Translations under genes and position numbers: made by a program
In this document: piece by piece, positions 22,087 through 28,409 of the stretch
Layout of the letters: each line of letters begins with the position of its first letter
Numbering within the stretch: position 1 is the first letter of the stretch
NCBI GenBank assembly: GCA_024709285.1
Contig: JANJWY010000105.1
Span: 1-28,409, forward strand
Source: Erysipelotrichaceae bacterium
GTDB taxonomy: Bacteria > Bacillota_I > Bacilli_A > Erysipelotrichales > Erysipelotrichaceae
Direction: 5' to 3'
DNA: 28,409 nucleotides
The notes under the pieces: model-generated
Seen by the model: only the letters and a program-made list of their open reading frames with translations
Databases searched by the model: none
Told to the model about the DNA's origin: nothing

Positions 22087-23317
22087 ATATAAGCAAAGAA
22101 GAGAACAGCTTCTATCGGAGTTGCCTTTAAACAGTATGACCGTGTTGTTTGCGGGTAAAGGTGTCAAGCGGTCTGCTGATGGGGAATACCCTTTTGCAGT
22201 AAACCGTAATTTCGCATATCTGACGAACATTGATGAGCCTGAAGCCGTGCTGATGATGGTCAAACTCCAACATCGTACCTCAGTTACGCTTTTTGTCCGG
22301 GATATCGACTTGACCTTACAGAAGTGGAATGGCAAGTATATTTCCATCGATGAAGCAAAATCGTTGAGTCAGATCGATTCGGTGCTTTATTTATCCGCAT
22401 TTGAAGCATTGTTTGTTTCACAGCTGACAAGAGCGGGAGTGAACAGACTTTACCTTGATCTTGAACGACTGAATCTCAGTGATCGCCCGTTGATGGGAGA
22501 GTTGTTTGCCAAGAAGATTAGAGACACCCATCCGGCATTGGCCATCGAGGATATTTATCCGAAGATTGCGGCGATGCGGACAGTGAAATCTGAGGACGAG
22601 GTCAAGAAGATTGAAGAGTGTATTTTGCTTACAAAAGCAGCGTTTGAACGGATGACCAAACGTTCAAAGCATCTGACATATGAATATGAATTACAAGCAG
22701 AGTTTGAATATGAGTTGAAGAGAAATTGTGCTGCCCCGGCTTTTGATATGATCGTGGCCGGCGGTGTGCGTGCAACGGTGTTGCATTATGTTGAAAATGA
22801 TGGGGAGTTGGCAGAGGATGCATTGGTTCTTTGTGATATGGGTGCATCCAAGGATTTGTATAACTCGGATATAACCCGGACATTTCCGAAATCTGGCAAA
22901 TTCAGTGACCGACAGAAGATTCTGTACAACATTGTCTTAGAAGCGATGGAGGCTGTGTTTGCGAAGATCAAACCTGGGGTCATGTTGAAAGAACTGAATG
23001 ACGTCGTGGTCAATGTATATGAAAAGCGATTAAAGGAAATCGGATTAATCAGTGATCGCAATGAAATATTCAAATACTATTATCATGGTGTTTCACATTT
23101 TCTGGGCATGGACGTTCATGATGTCGGTCAGATTGAGAATATGGTGTTGGCTGCCGGGAATGTCATTACAGTTGAACCGGGATTGTATGTAGAAGCAGAG
23201 TCGATTGGCATCCGGATTGAAGATGACGTACTTGTGACTGAGGATGGGTATCGCAATTTGAGTGAATGTATTGTAAAGTCTGTGGATGATATTGAAGCAT
23301 TGATAAACAACGGCTGA
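22076..23317 (+). CDS. pepP: Xaa-Pro aminopeptidase (M24B)
   Basis: A metallopeptidase that removes the N-terminal residue preceding proline. The 413-residue protein has an N-terminal aminopeptidase P domain (RREQLLSELPLNSMTVLFAG, then FAVNRNFAYLTNI) and a C-terminal pita-bread fold with all five metal ligands: Asp254 (LCDMGA), Asp265 (NSDITRTFP), His341 (GVSHFLGMDVHD), Glu367 (TVEPGLY) and Glu382 (IRIEDDVLVT). This full set marks it as a true peptidase of the PepP type rather than a creatinase-like relative. It starts within the HD-domain gene, with TGGAGAT upstream, and ends in a terminator whose loop contains the TGA stop. It probably serves peptide turnover in the cytoplasm. Confidence 0.93.
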   Translation: MNNEYKQRREQLLSELPLNSMTVLFAGKGVKRSADGEYPFAVNRNFAYLTNIDEPEAVLMMVKLQHRTSVTLFVRDIDLTLQKWNGKYISIDEAKSLSQIDSVLYLSAFEALFVSQLTRAGVNRLYLDLERLNLSDRPLMGELFAKKIRDTHPALAIEDIYPKIAAMRTVKSEDEVKKIEECILLTKAAFERMTKRSKHLTYEYELQAEFEYELKRNCAAPAFDMIVAGGVRATVLHYVENDGELAEDALVLCDMGASKDLYNSDITRTFPKSGKFSDRQKILYNIVLEAMEAVFAKIKPGVMLKELNDVVVNVYEKRLKEIGLISDRNEIFKYYYHGVSHFLGMDVHDVGQIENMVLAAGNVITVEPGLYVEAESIGIRIEDDVLVTEDGYRNLSECIVKSVDDIEALINNG

Positions 23318-23334
23318 AAGGCCGTTGTTTTCTA
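23305..23334 (+). terminator. Terminator after pepP
   Basis: A perfect ten-base stem AAACAACGGC / GCCGTTGTTT (23305-23314 and 23321-23330) has a six-base loop TGAAAG that begins with the pepP stop codon, and is followed by a T-rich tract. Confidence 0.85.
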
Positions 23335-23446
23335 TTCTTCTGAATATAATATGCACGATATGGTTCGGTTTTCACTATATAAGTTTGATTAAGGGTTACA
23401 TATTTTTCTTGTGTCCATAATTTATCAAAGAATCAACTTAATTCTC
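23335..23446. other. AT-rich intergenic stretch with no recognised element
   Basis: About 110 bases between the pepP terminator and the next promoter. I see no gene, T-box, riboswitch or strong dyad here; it is simply A/T-rich. Confidence 0.5.
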
Positions 23447-23474
23447 TTGACAATCATTGACGTTTCTATATAAT
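23447..23474 (+). promoter_or_regulatory. Promoter of DUF1934-argS-rpoE
   Basis: A perfect -35 TTGACA (23447-23452), a 16-base spacer and a perfect -10 TATAAT (23469-23474). The first gene starts about 22 bases downstream, so the leader is very short and leaves no room for a T-box, although argS is in the operon. Confidence 0.85.
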
Positions 23475-23495
23475 TCAAGAAGAAAAAGGTATGAT

Positions 23496-23915
23496 ATGAA
23501 ACACTTGCATCCTGTCATCTGCAGAGTAACGCGCAAATCCGTCAGTGATGGAAAAAGCGAAGTCATTCATCTGGGCAAAGCATATTTGTCTCAGTTTTCC
23601 GACGGGATTTCATTGATGTATCATGAGTCTGCCAATGATGATAACTGTAGAGTAACGTTGGAAGTGAATGATCAGATCATTACTTGTCTTCGTCAGGGTG
23701 AATCGGTCACTTCGTGCACCTGGCAACACCTTACGCCTACTTCGATATCCATCAAATCTACCTTAGGCCGACATCTTTTCAATGTCATGACTCATCGGGT
23801 CATCATTGAAAGGGAGTTGATTCTGGTTGATTATGAACTGATGGTCGATGCGGACGTCATTGATCGCATTGAAATGAAGTGGGAAATAAAGGAGGATATC
23901 CATGAATCAAATTGA
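23496..23915 (+). CDS. DUF1934 calycin-like beta-barrel protein (YwiB-like)
   Basis: This 139-residue protein belongs to DUF1934, represented by Bacillus YwiB, a small beta-barrel of unknown function. I place the start at the ATG at 23496 with AAAGG six bases upstream; an in-frame ATG at 23457 precedes the -10 box and cannot be on the transcript. Visible features are predicted alternating strands, SDGISLMYHES, VTLEVNDQIITCLRQGE and the conserved C-terminal ILVDYELMVD segment. It overlaps argS by fourteen bases. The ywiB-argS pairing is conserved in Bacillus, but no mechanistic link to arginyl-tRNA synthesis is known to me. The product should be cytoplasmic, as no signal peptide is present. 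Confidence 0.85.
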   Translation: MKHLHPVICRVTRKSVSDGKSEVIHLGKAYLSQFSDGISLMYHESANDDNCRVTLEVNDQIITCLRQGESVTSCTWQHLTPTSISIKSTLGRHLFNVMTHRVIIERELILVDYELMVDADVIDRIEMKWEIKEDIHESN

Positions 23916-25548
23916 ACAAAACTTAAAAACGATGATTCAGTCAACTGTCAAGAACGTGTTTGACCATGATTTGTCGTTAGACGATATTGTCATTGAGTTG
24001 CCGAAGGATAAAGCGCATGGCGATTATGCGACTAACGTTGCGATGCGTTTGACAAAGGTATTCAAGAAAAATCCCAAAGAAATCGCTTCTGCGTTGGTCA
24101 GCGGATTTGATCATTCGATGGCAGATGTTGAAAAGGCCGAGATTGCCGGACCGGGATTTATCAATTTCTTCATATTAAAAGGATCATTGGCTCAATTGAT
24201 CGGCAAAATCATGGATGCCGGGGATGATTACGGGAAAACCGCTTCAGGTAACGGGCTCAAGGTGAATGTCGAGTATGTTTCGGCAAATCCGACGGGCGAT
24301 TTACATCCCGGACATGCCCGAGGAGCCGCGATCGGTGATTCGGTCACACGGATCATGAAGTTCGCGGGATATGATGTTACCCGGGAATTTTATGTCAATG
24401 ATGCCGGCAATCAGATAAACAATATGGCGCTGTCATTGCAAGCACGTTATTATCAGGCGTGCGGAGTTGATCTGCCATTGCCTCAAGACGGTTATTTCGG
24501 TAAAGATCTTATTGATATCGCCGCAACGTTAAAGTCTGAAATCGGAGACATCAAATCGAAAGAAGATCCTCAGGACAATGTGTTGTTCTTTAAAGAGTAT
24601 GGTCTTGTGGCTGAACTTCAGAAACTGAAGGATGATTTGAAGTTGTTTCGGGTTGAATTCGATGTTTACACTTCGGAACAAAGCATTTATGATCGCGGAT
24701 TGGTTGAGAAAGCTTTACAGCAGTTGGTGGACAATGGGATGACTTATGTCCATGAGGATGCGGTATGGCTTAAAACGACGCAGTTTGGTGATGATAAGGA
24801 TCGGGTGTTGGTTCGCGGGAATGGGTTATATACGTATCTGATGCCTGATATTGCTTATCATTTAAACAAGAAGGATCGCGGATATAAAAAACTGGTAGAT
24901 TTCTTGGGTGCTGACCATCACGGTTATATCATGCGATTGAAAGCCGCGATTCAGGCGTTGGGTTATCCGGCAGAGGATCTGGATGTGGATATCATTCAGA
25001 TGGCACGGATGATCAAAGATGGCGAAGAGTTCAAGATGTCTAAGCGTACCGGTAAGGCCGTGGCACTCAAAGACTTGATTGAAACTGCCGGTGTCGATGC
25101 AATCCGCTACTTCTTTGTTTCGCGGGCAGCGGACACACATATGGATCTCGATTTGGATATGGCTACCAAGCAATCCAATGAAAATCCGGTCTATTATGCG
25201 CAGTATGCTCATGCCCGTCTGTGTTCGATTTTGCGTCAGCAAGAAAAAATCGTTCCGGCAACGCATTTTGAGTTGATTAATCATGAAAAAGAAGTAGAAT
25301 TATTAAAGCAGTTAAATGAGTTTCCATCCGTTGTTGCGGATAGCGCAAATACTCGCCAACCGCATAAACTGTGTAATTATATTCAACGGCTTGCGCAATT
25401 GTTCCATAGTTTCTATAATGATTGCTATGTATTGGATATGGAAAAACCTGAACTATCGTCACAGCGCCTTGCATTGGTGAAAGCAGTACAAATCACCTTA
25501 CACAATGCCTTAATTCTGATCGGTGTTGAACCAGTTGAACGGATGTAA
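23902..25548 (+). CDS. argS: Arginine--tRNA ligase (ArgRS)
   Basis: ArgRS attaches arginine to tRNA-Arg and needs the tRNA for activation. The 548-residue class I enzyme has the N-terminal Add-1 domain (residues 1-110, with DYATNVAMRL), the HIGH variant SANPTGDLHPGHARG (His135-Pro-Gly-His138), EFYVNDAGNQ, the YLMPDIAYHLNKK segment, the KMSKR loop (378-382, FKMSKRTGKAV) and a C-terminal DALR anticodon-binding domain starting near VYYAQYAHARL. Most ArgRS proteins have H-V/I-GH; proline at the second position is a known variant in Gram-positives. It begins inside the DUF1934 gene with AAAGGAGGATAT as ribosome binding site and is followed seventeen bases later by rpoE. Confidence 0.96.
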   Translation: MNQIEQNLKTMIQSTVKNVFDHDLSLDDIVIELPKDKAHGDYATNVAMRLTKVFKKNPKEIASALVSGFDHSMADVEKAEIAGPGFINFFILKGSLAQLIGKIMDAGDDYGKTASGNGLKVNVEYVSANPTGDLHPGHARGAAIGDSVTRIMKFAGYDVTREFYVNDAGNQINNMALSLQARYYQACGVDLPLPQDGYFGKDLIDIAATLKSEIGDIKSKEDPQDNVLFFKEYGLVAELQKLKDDLKLFRVEFDVYTSEQSIYDRGLVEKALQQLVDNGMTYVHEDAVWLKTTQFGDDKDRVLVRGNGLYTYLMPDIAYHLNKKDRGYKKLVDFLGADHHGYIMRLKAAIQALGYPAEDLDVDIIQMARMIKDGEEFKMSKRTGKAVALKDLIETAGVDAIRYFFVSRAADTHMDLDLDMATKQSNENPVYYAQYAHARLCSILRQQEKIVPATHFELINHEKEVELLKQLNEFPSVVADSANTRQPHKLCNYIQRLAQLFHSFYNDCYVLDMEKPELSSQRLALVKAVQITLHNALILIGVEPVERM

Positions 25549-25564
25549 CCTAGGGGAGGAAAAG

Positions 25565-25927
25565 ATGAGTAATAAATCGATGACAGATATCGCATATGAA
25601 TATATGCAAAACAAAAACGGAGTACCATTTACAGTCTTATGGTCAGAGGTATGTACACGCCTGGCTTTTACACAGTCACAAGCTGAAAACAAGATTGCGC
25701 AATTTTATTCTGCTATGATGTTGGATACCCGTTTTACGGCATTGCCGGATAACAAATGGGATCTTCGTAAAAATTATAAGTATAAGGATACTCACTTTGA
25801 TACCAGCTCAATTTTGATTGATGATGATGTCGATCTTGATGATGAGGTCAGTGAAGATGCCGAAGAGGTGGAAGAAGATGATGATTACGATGGCTATGTC
25901 GAAGAAAACGAGGAAGAGACCTTCTGA
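25565..25927 (+). CDS. rpoE: DNA-directed RNA polymerase delta subunit RpoE
   Basis: Delta is a Gram-positive RNA polymerase subunit that reduces non-specific binding and makes initiation sensitive to the concentration of the first nucleotide. The 120-residue protein has the N-terminal HARE-HTH domain (residues 1-75, with MTDIAYEYMQ, FTVLWSEVC and WDLRK) and a C-terminal tail of about 38 residues that is almost entirely Asp and Glu. The tail is shorter than in Bacillus subtilis (173-residue protein). The start at 25565 follows GGGGAGGAAAAG. It lies directly upstream of pyrG, as in Bacillus, but a new promoter and attenuator begin within ten bases of its stop. Delta's sensitivity to the initiating nucleotide is of interest next to a GTP-initiated leader. 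Confidence 0.93.
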   Translation: MSNKSMTDIAYEYMQNKNGVPFTVLWSEVCTRLAFTQSQAENKIAQFYSAMMLDTRFTALPDNKWDLRKNYKYKDTHFDTSSILIDDDVDLDDEVSEDAEEVEEDDDYDGYVEENEEETF

Positions 25928-25933
25928 TTTTTC

Positions 25934-25962
25934 TTGAAACGATGGGTGCCTTCTGTTAGAAT
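25934..25962 (+). promoter_or_regulatory. pyrG promoter
   Basis: TTGAAA (25934-25939), 17 bases, and TAGAAT (25957-25962) with a TG extension at 25954-25955. The expected start of transcription, seven bases downstream, is the first G of GGGC at 25969-25972. Confidence 0.8.
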
Positions 25963-25968
25963 AATAAA

Positions 25969-26010
25969 GGGCAGAGCGTCCCCTGGTTTTAGGGGGCGCT
26001 TTTTATTTTT
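25969..26010 (+). promoter_or_regulatory. CTP-sensing pyrG leader attenuator
   Basis: The predicted transcript starts GGGCAGAGCGTCCCCT and contains a terminator with arms AGCGTCCCCT (25975-25984) and AGGGGGCGCT (25991-26000), a GGTTTT loop and a T-rich tail. In Bacillus pyrG, low CTP stalls synthesis before the first C, polymerase slips and adds extra Gs, and the G tract pairs with the C-rich terminator arm to prevent termination. All required parts are here: GGGC start, nearby CCCC arm and intrinsic terminator. The same hairpin can also end the argS-rpoE transcript. Confidence 0.8.
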
Positions 26011-26033
26011 AGTAAAAAAAGAGAGGGTTGCAT

Positions 26034-27647
26034 ATGGCTAAATACATATTTGTTACCGGAGGCGTTGTTTCCGGTATTGGTAAAGGCATTATCGCGACGT
26101 CGTTGGGACGTCTGCTTAAAAACCGCGGATTAAAGATTTTTATGCAAAAATTTGATCCGTATATCAATGTTGATCCGGGAACGATGTCTCCTTATCAGCA
26201 TGGTGAAGTTTTTGTCACCAAAGACGGAGCGGAAACGGATCTTGATTTGGGTCACTATGAACGTTTTACGGATGAAGAACTGACACAGAATGCCAGCATT
26301 ACGGCCGGTCGTGTCTATATGAATGTCATTACCAAAGAGCGCCGCGGCGATTACTTAGGTGCGACCGTTCAGGTCATTCCGCATATTACCGATGAAATCA
26401 AGTCGAAGGTTTATGAGGCCGCCCGTGAATCCGGTGCGGATGTCGTCATCACTGAGATTGGCGGAACCGTGGGTGACATTGAGTCGCTGCCGTTTTTAGA
26501 AGCTGCCCGTCAGGTTCATTCGGATAATGAAAGGGATGACGTCGTGTTCATTCATACGACATTGATTCCCAAAGTTCCGGCCAGTAATGAAATGAAGACC
26601 AAACCGACCCAGCACAGTTTTAAAGAGCTGATGTCATTGGGAATCAAGCCGAATATCATCGTAACCCGATCTGATGAAGCGTTGACACCGGATATGAAGA
26701 AGAAAATTGCCTTGTTCTGTGATGTTCGCGAACATGCAATCATTGAATCAAGAAACTTTGATAATATTTATGAAATTCCTCTTTCTTTTCAAGAACAGGG
26801 ATTTGATGATTATGTCGTTCATAAACTGTCGTTGGATGTTCCGAAAGCGGACATGACGGAGTGGAAAGCTATGATCGATATGGCTAACAATCTTCCTCAT
26901 ACGGTAACGATTGGATTGGTCGGTAAATATGTTCAGTTGCATGATGCTTATCTGTCGGTTGCGGAGTCGTTGAAGCATGCCGGGTATCCGGTAGGTGCGA
27001 AAATCGTTATCCGTTGGATCAATTCTGAGGAATTAAGTCCTGAAAACATTACGAAACACCTGGAAGGCGTCGATGGAATTTTGGTTCCTGGTGGTTTCGG
27101 GGGTCGCGGGATTGAAGGTAAGATTGCGGCCGCGAAATATGCGCGTGAAAATAAGGTCCCGTATTTCGGTATTTGTCTGGGAATGCAAATTGCGATGATA
27201 GAGTATGCGCGCAATGTCTGCGGCTATCCGTTAGCAAATTCTCAGGAGTGGGATCCTCAATCACCGGATCAAGTCATTCATTTAATGCCGGATCAAAACG
27301 GTGTGGTGAATATGGGGGGAACACTACGCTTAGGAAACTGGCCGTGCGTGATCAGTGAAAAAACGAAGACAGAATCGGTTTACCAATCGAGTAAAATATT
27401 AGAACGTCATCGTCATCGTTATGAGTTTAACAATAAATATCGTTCTGTCATGGAAGATAAGGGCGTTGTTTTCAGCGGTGTATCGCCGGACGGACGTTTG
27501 GTTGAGATTGTCGAATTAAAGGATCATCCGTGGTTTGTGGGATGTCAGTTCCACCCTGAATTCAAATCTCGTCCCAACCGTGCTCATCCGCTGTTCTATG
27601 GATTTGTGCGCGCTTCTTTCAATTTCTCTAAAAATGTCGTAAAATAA
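26034..27647 (+). CDS. pyrG: CTP synthase PyrG
   Basis: PyrG makes CTP from UTP, ATP and glutamine. I start at the ATG at 26034 with GAGAGGG upstream; a TTG two codons earlier is less likely. The 537-residue protein has the N-terminal synthetase domain beginning KYIFVTGGVVSGIGKGI, the GTMSPYQHGEVFVT and DLDLGHYERF motifs, and EIGGTVGDIESLPF. A class I glutamine amidotransferase domain follows, with nucleophile Cys381 in GICLGMQ and the histidine-glutamate pair in CQFHPEF. Length and order match the family. Expression is predicted to be set by the CTP-sensing leader immediately upstream. fba follows 25 bases later without a terminator, so the two may share transcripts. Confidence 0.97.
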   Translation: MAKYIFVTGGVVSGIGKGIIATSLGRLLKNRGLKIFMQKFDPYINVDPGTMSPYQHGEVFVTKDGAETDLDLGHYERFTDEELTQNASITAGRVYMNVITKERRGDYLGATVQVIPHITDEIKSKVYEAARESGADVVITEIGGTVGDIESLPFLEAARQVHSDNERDDVVFIHTTLIPKVPASNEMKTKPTQHSFKELMSLGIKPNIIVTRSDEALTPDMKKKIALFCDVREHAIIESRNFDNIYEIPLSFQEQGFDDYVVHKLSLDVPKADMTEWKAMIDMANNLPHTVTIGLVGKYVQLHDAYLSVAESLKHAGYPVGAKIVIRWINSEELSPENITKHLEGVDGILVPGGFGGRGIEGKIAAAKYARENKVPYFGICLGMQIAMIEYARNVCGYPLANSQEWDPQSPDQVIHLMPDQNGVVNMGGTLRLGNWPCVISEKTKTESVYQSSKILERHRHRYEFNNKYRSVMEDKGVVFSGVSPDGRLVEIVELKDHPWFVGCQFHPEFKSRPNRAHPLFYGFVRASFNFSKNVVK

Positions 27648-27672
27648 GGTTTGATAAAAGGAGGATTACAAG

Positions 27673-28409
27673 ATGGGTTTAGTATCTACAAAAGAAATGT
27701 TTAAAAAGGCCTATGAAGGCGGATATGCGATTGGTGCGTTTAATGTTAATAACATGGAAATCATTCAGGCAATCGTTGAAGCTGCGAATGAATTGAAGTC
27801 TCCGGTCATTTTACAAGTATCTTCGGGTGCCCGCAAATATGCGAATCCGACGTATTTGACCAAGCTGGTCGAAGCTGCTGTGTTGGAAAGTGATATCCCG
27901 ATTGCCTTGCATTTGGATCACGGGGATACGTTTGAATTATGTAAACAATGTATTGACTCCGGTTTTACGTCAGTGATGATTGATGGATCTCACTTGCCAT
28001 ATGAAGAAAATATTGCTCTGACCCGTAAGGTCGTTGAATATGCACATGCTCACGGTGTAACCGTTGAGGGTGAATTGGGCCAATTGGCCGGTGTTGAAGA
28101 TGATGTCAATGTTTCAGATGAAGATGCTCATTATACCAATCCGGATCAGGTAGAAGATTTTGTTAAGCGTACAGGAGTTGATTCGTTGGCGATTGCCATC
28201 GGAACCAGCCATGGCGCATTCAAGTTTAAACCGGGACAAGATCCGAAACTGCGTTTCGATATTCTTGAAGAAATTCAACGCCGTTTACCTGAATTTCCAA
28301 TAGTATTGCATGGTGCTTCCAGTGTTTCACAAGAATATGTGAAAATCATCAATGAAAATGGTGGTAAACTGGCAGATGCTATCGGTATTCCGGAAGATAT
28401 GTTGCGTCA
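27673..28409 (+). CDS. fba: Class II fructose-bisphosphate aldolase (3' partial)
   Basis: This zinc aldolase cleaves fructose-1,6-bisphosphate to DHAP and glyceraldehyde-3-phosphate. About 245 codons are visible before the window ends, so the C-terminus is missing. Visible motifs are GAFNVNNMEI at the N-terminus, the zinc and catalytic segment HLDHGD (His80-Asp82-His83), SVMIDGSHLP, the glutamate in VEGELGQLAGVED, the zinc histidine in GTSHGAFKF, and VLHGASSVS. These place it in the class II (fructose-bisphosphate or tagatose-bisphosphate) group; the fructose assignment is favoured by the neighbourhood, since fba lies near pyrG in Bacillus too. The ATG at 27673 has AAAGGAGGATTAC upstream. With no terminator after pyrG, read-through from the CTP-controlled promoter is possible. 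Confidence 0.94.
   Translation, partial: MGLVSTKEMFKKAYEGGYAIGAFNVNNMEIIQAIVEAANELKSPVILQVSSGARKYANPTYLTKLVEAAVLESDIPIALHLDHGDTFELCKQCIDSGFTSVMIDGSHLPYEENIALTRKVVEYAHAHGVTVEGELGQLAGVEDDVNVSDEDAHYTNPDQVEDFVKRTGVDSLAIAIGTSHGAFKFKPGQDPKLRFDILEEIQRRLPEFPIVLHGASSVSQEYVKIINENGGKLADAIGIPEDMLR

Noticed and set aside
23335..23495. T-box or riboswitch leader for argS
   Set aside because: The consensus promoter at 23447-23474 leaves only about 20 bases of leader, and no T-box sequence or terminator/antiterminator pair is seen.

Overview
The window reads as ordinary chromosome from a moderately low-GC, anaerobic, non-Proteobacterial Gram-positive. It is most like Bacillota of the Erysipelotrichia type (an inference from gene content; I could not run a search). 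Pointers are the block DUF1934-argS-rpoE(delta)-pyrG-fba, which parallels the Bacillus arrangement, a GGGC-start pyrG attenuator, a DarA-type c-di-AMP receptor, DUF951 next to ychF, an endonuclease-type MutL, strong AAGGAGG ribosome binding sites, and oxygen-sensitive [FeFe]-hydrogenase genes. TGA is used as a stop throughout, so the mycoplasma code does not apply. No spo0F-like gene lies between pyrG and fba. No tRNA, rRNA, insertion sequence, phage gene or CRISPR array was recognised, and no gene-free stretch exceeds 300 bases.

Layout. (1) 1-5657: mutS (5' end cut off by the window), mutL, miaA, tcdA and msrA, joined by 1-16 nt overlaps and closed by a terminator; the genes cover mismatch repair, tRNA A37 modification and methionine sulfoxide repair. 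(2) 5702-7761: a NatAB-like ABC transporter pair. (3) 7837-8911: a monocistronic, apparently highly expressed lipoprotein made of two near-identical 152-residue repeats, with a consensus promoter and a terminator shared with the convergent rarA. (4) 8896-13312: rarA on the minus strand, then dtd, folD, a DUF951 gene, ychF and darA on the plus strand. (5) 13313-14098: a small divergent PfkB-like gene on the minus strand. (6) 14162-18845: a four-gene [FeFe]-hydrogenase operon with a perfect catabolite-response (cre) match upstream. It encodes a group B-like hydrogenase, a thioredoxin-fold [2Fe-2S] protein, a PAS-containing putative sensory hydrogenase and a SpoIIE/PP2C-type phosphatase. (7) 18879-23334: ispF, gltX, an HD-domain phosphohydrolase and an M24 aminopeptidase. 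(8) 23447-28409: DUF1934, argS, rpoE, then pyrG with its leader attenuator, and the start of fba.

The most interesting unit is the hydrogenase operon. It resembles the sensory-hydrogenase clusters (hfs type) in which an H-cluster protein with a PAS domain is paired with a serine/threonine phosphatase. A reasonable but unproven model is that hydrogen or redox state is read by the PAS hydrogenase and passed to the phosphatase, alongside a catalytic hydrogenase made from the same transcript; the phosphatase target is not visible here. Second-tier observations are the pyrG leader, where the initiating GGGC and a C-rich terminator stem match the known CTP-sensing mechanism, and the duplicated lipoprotein.
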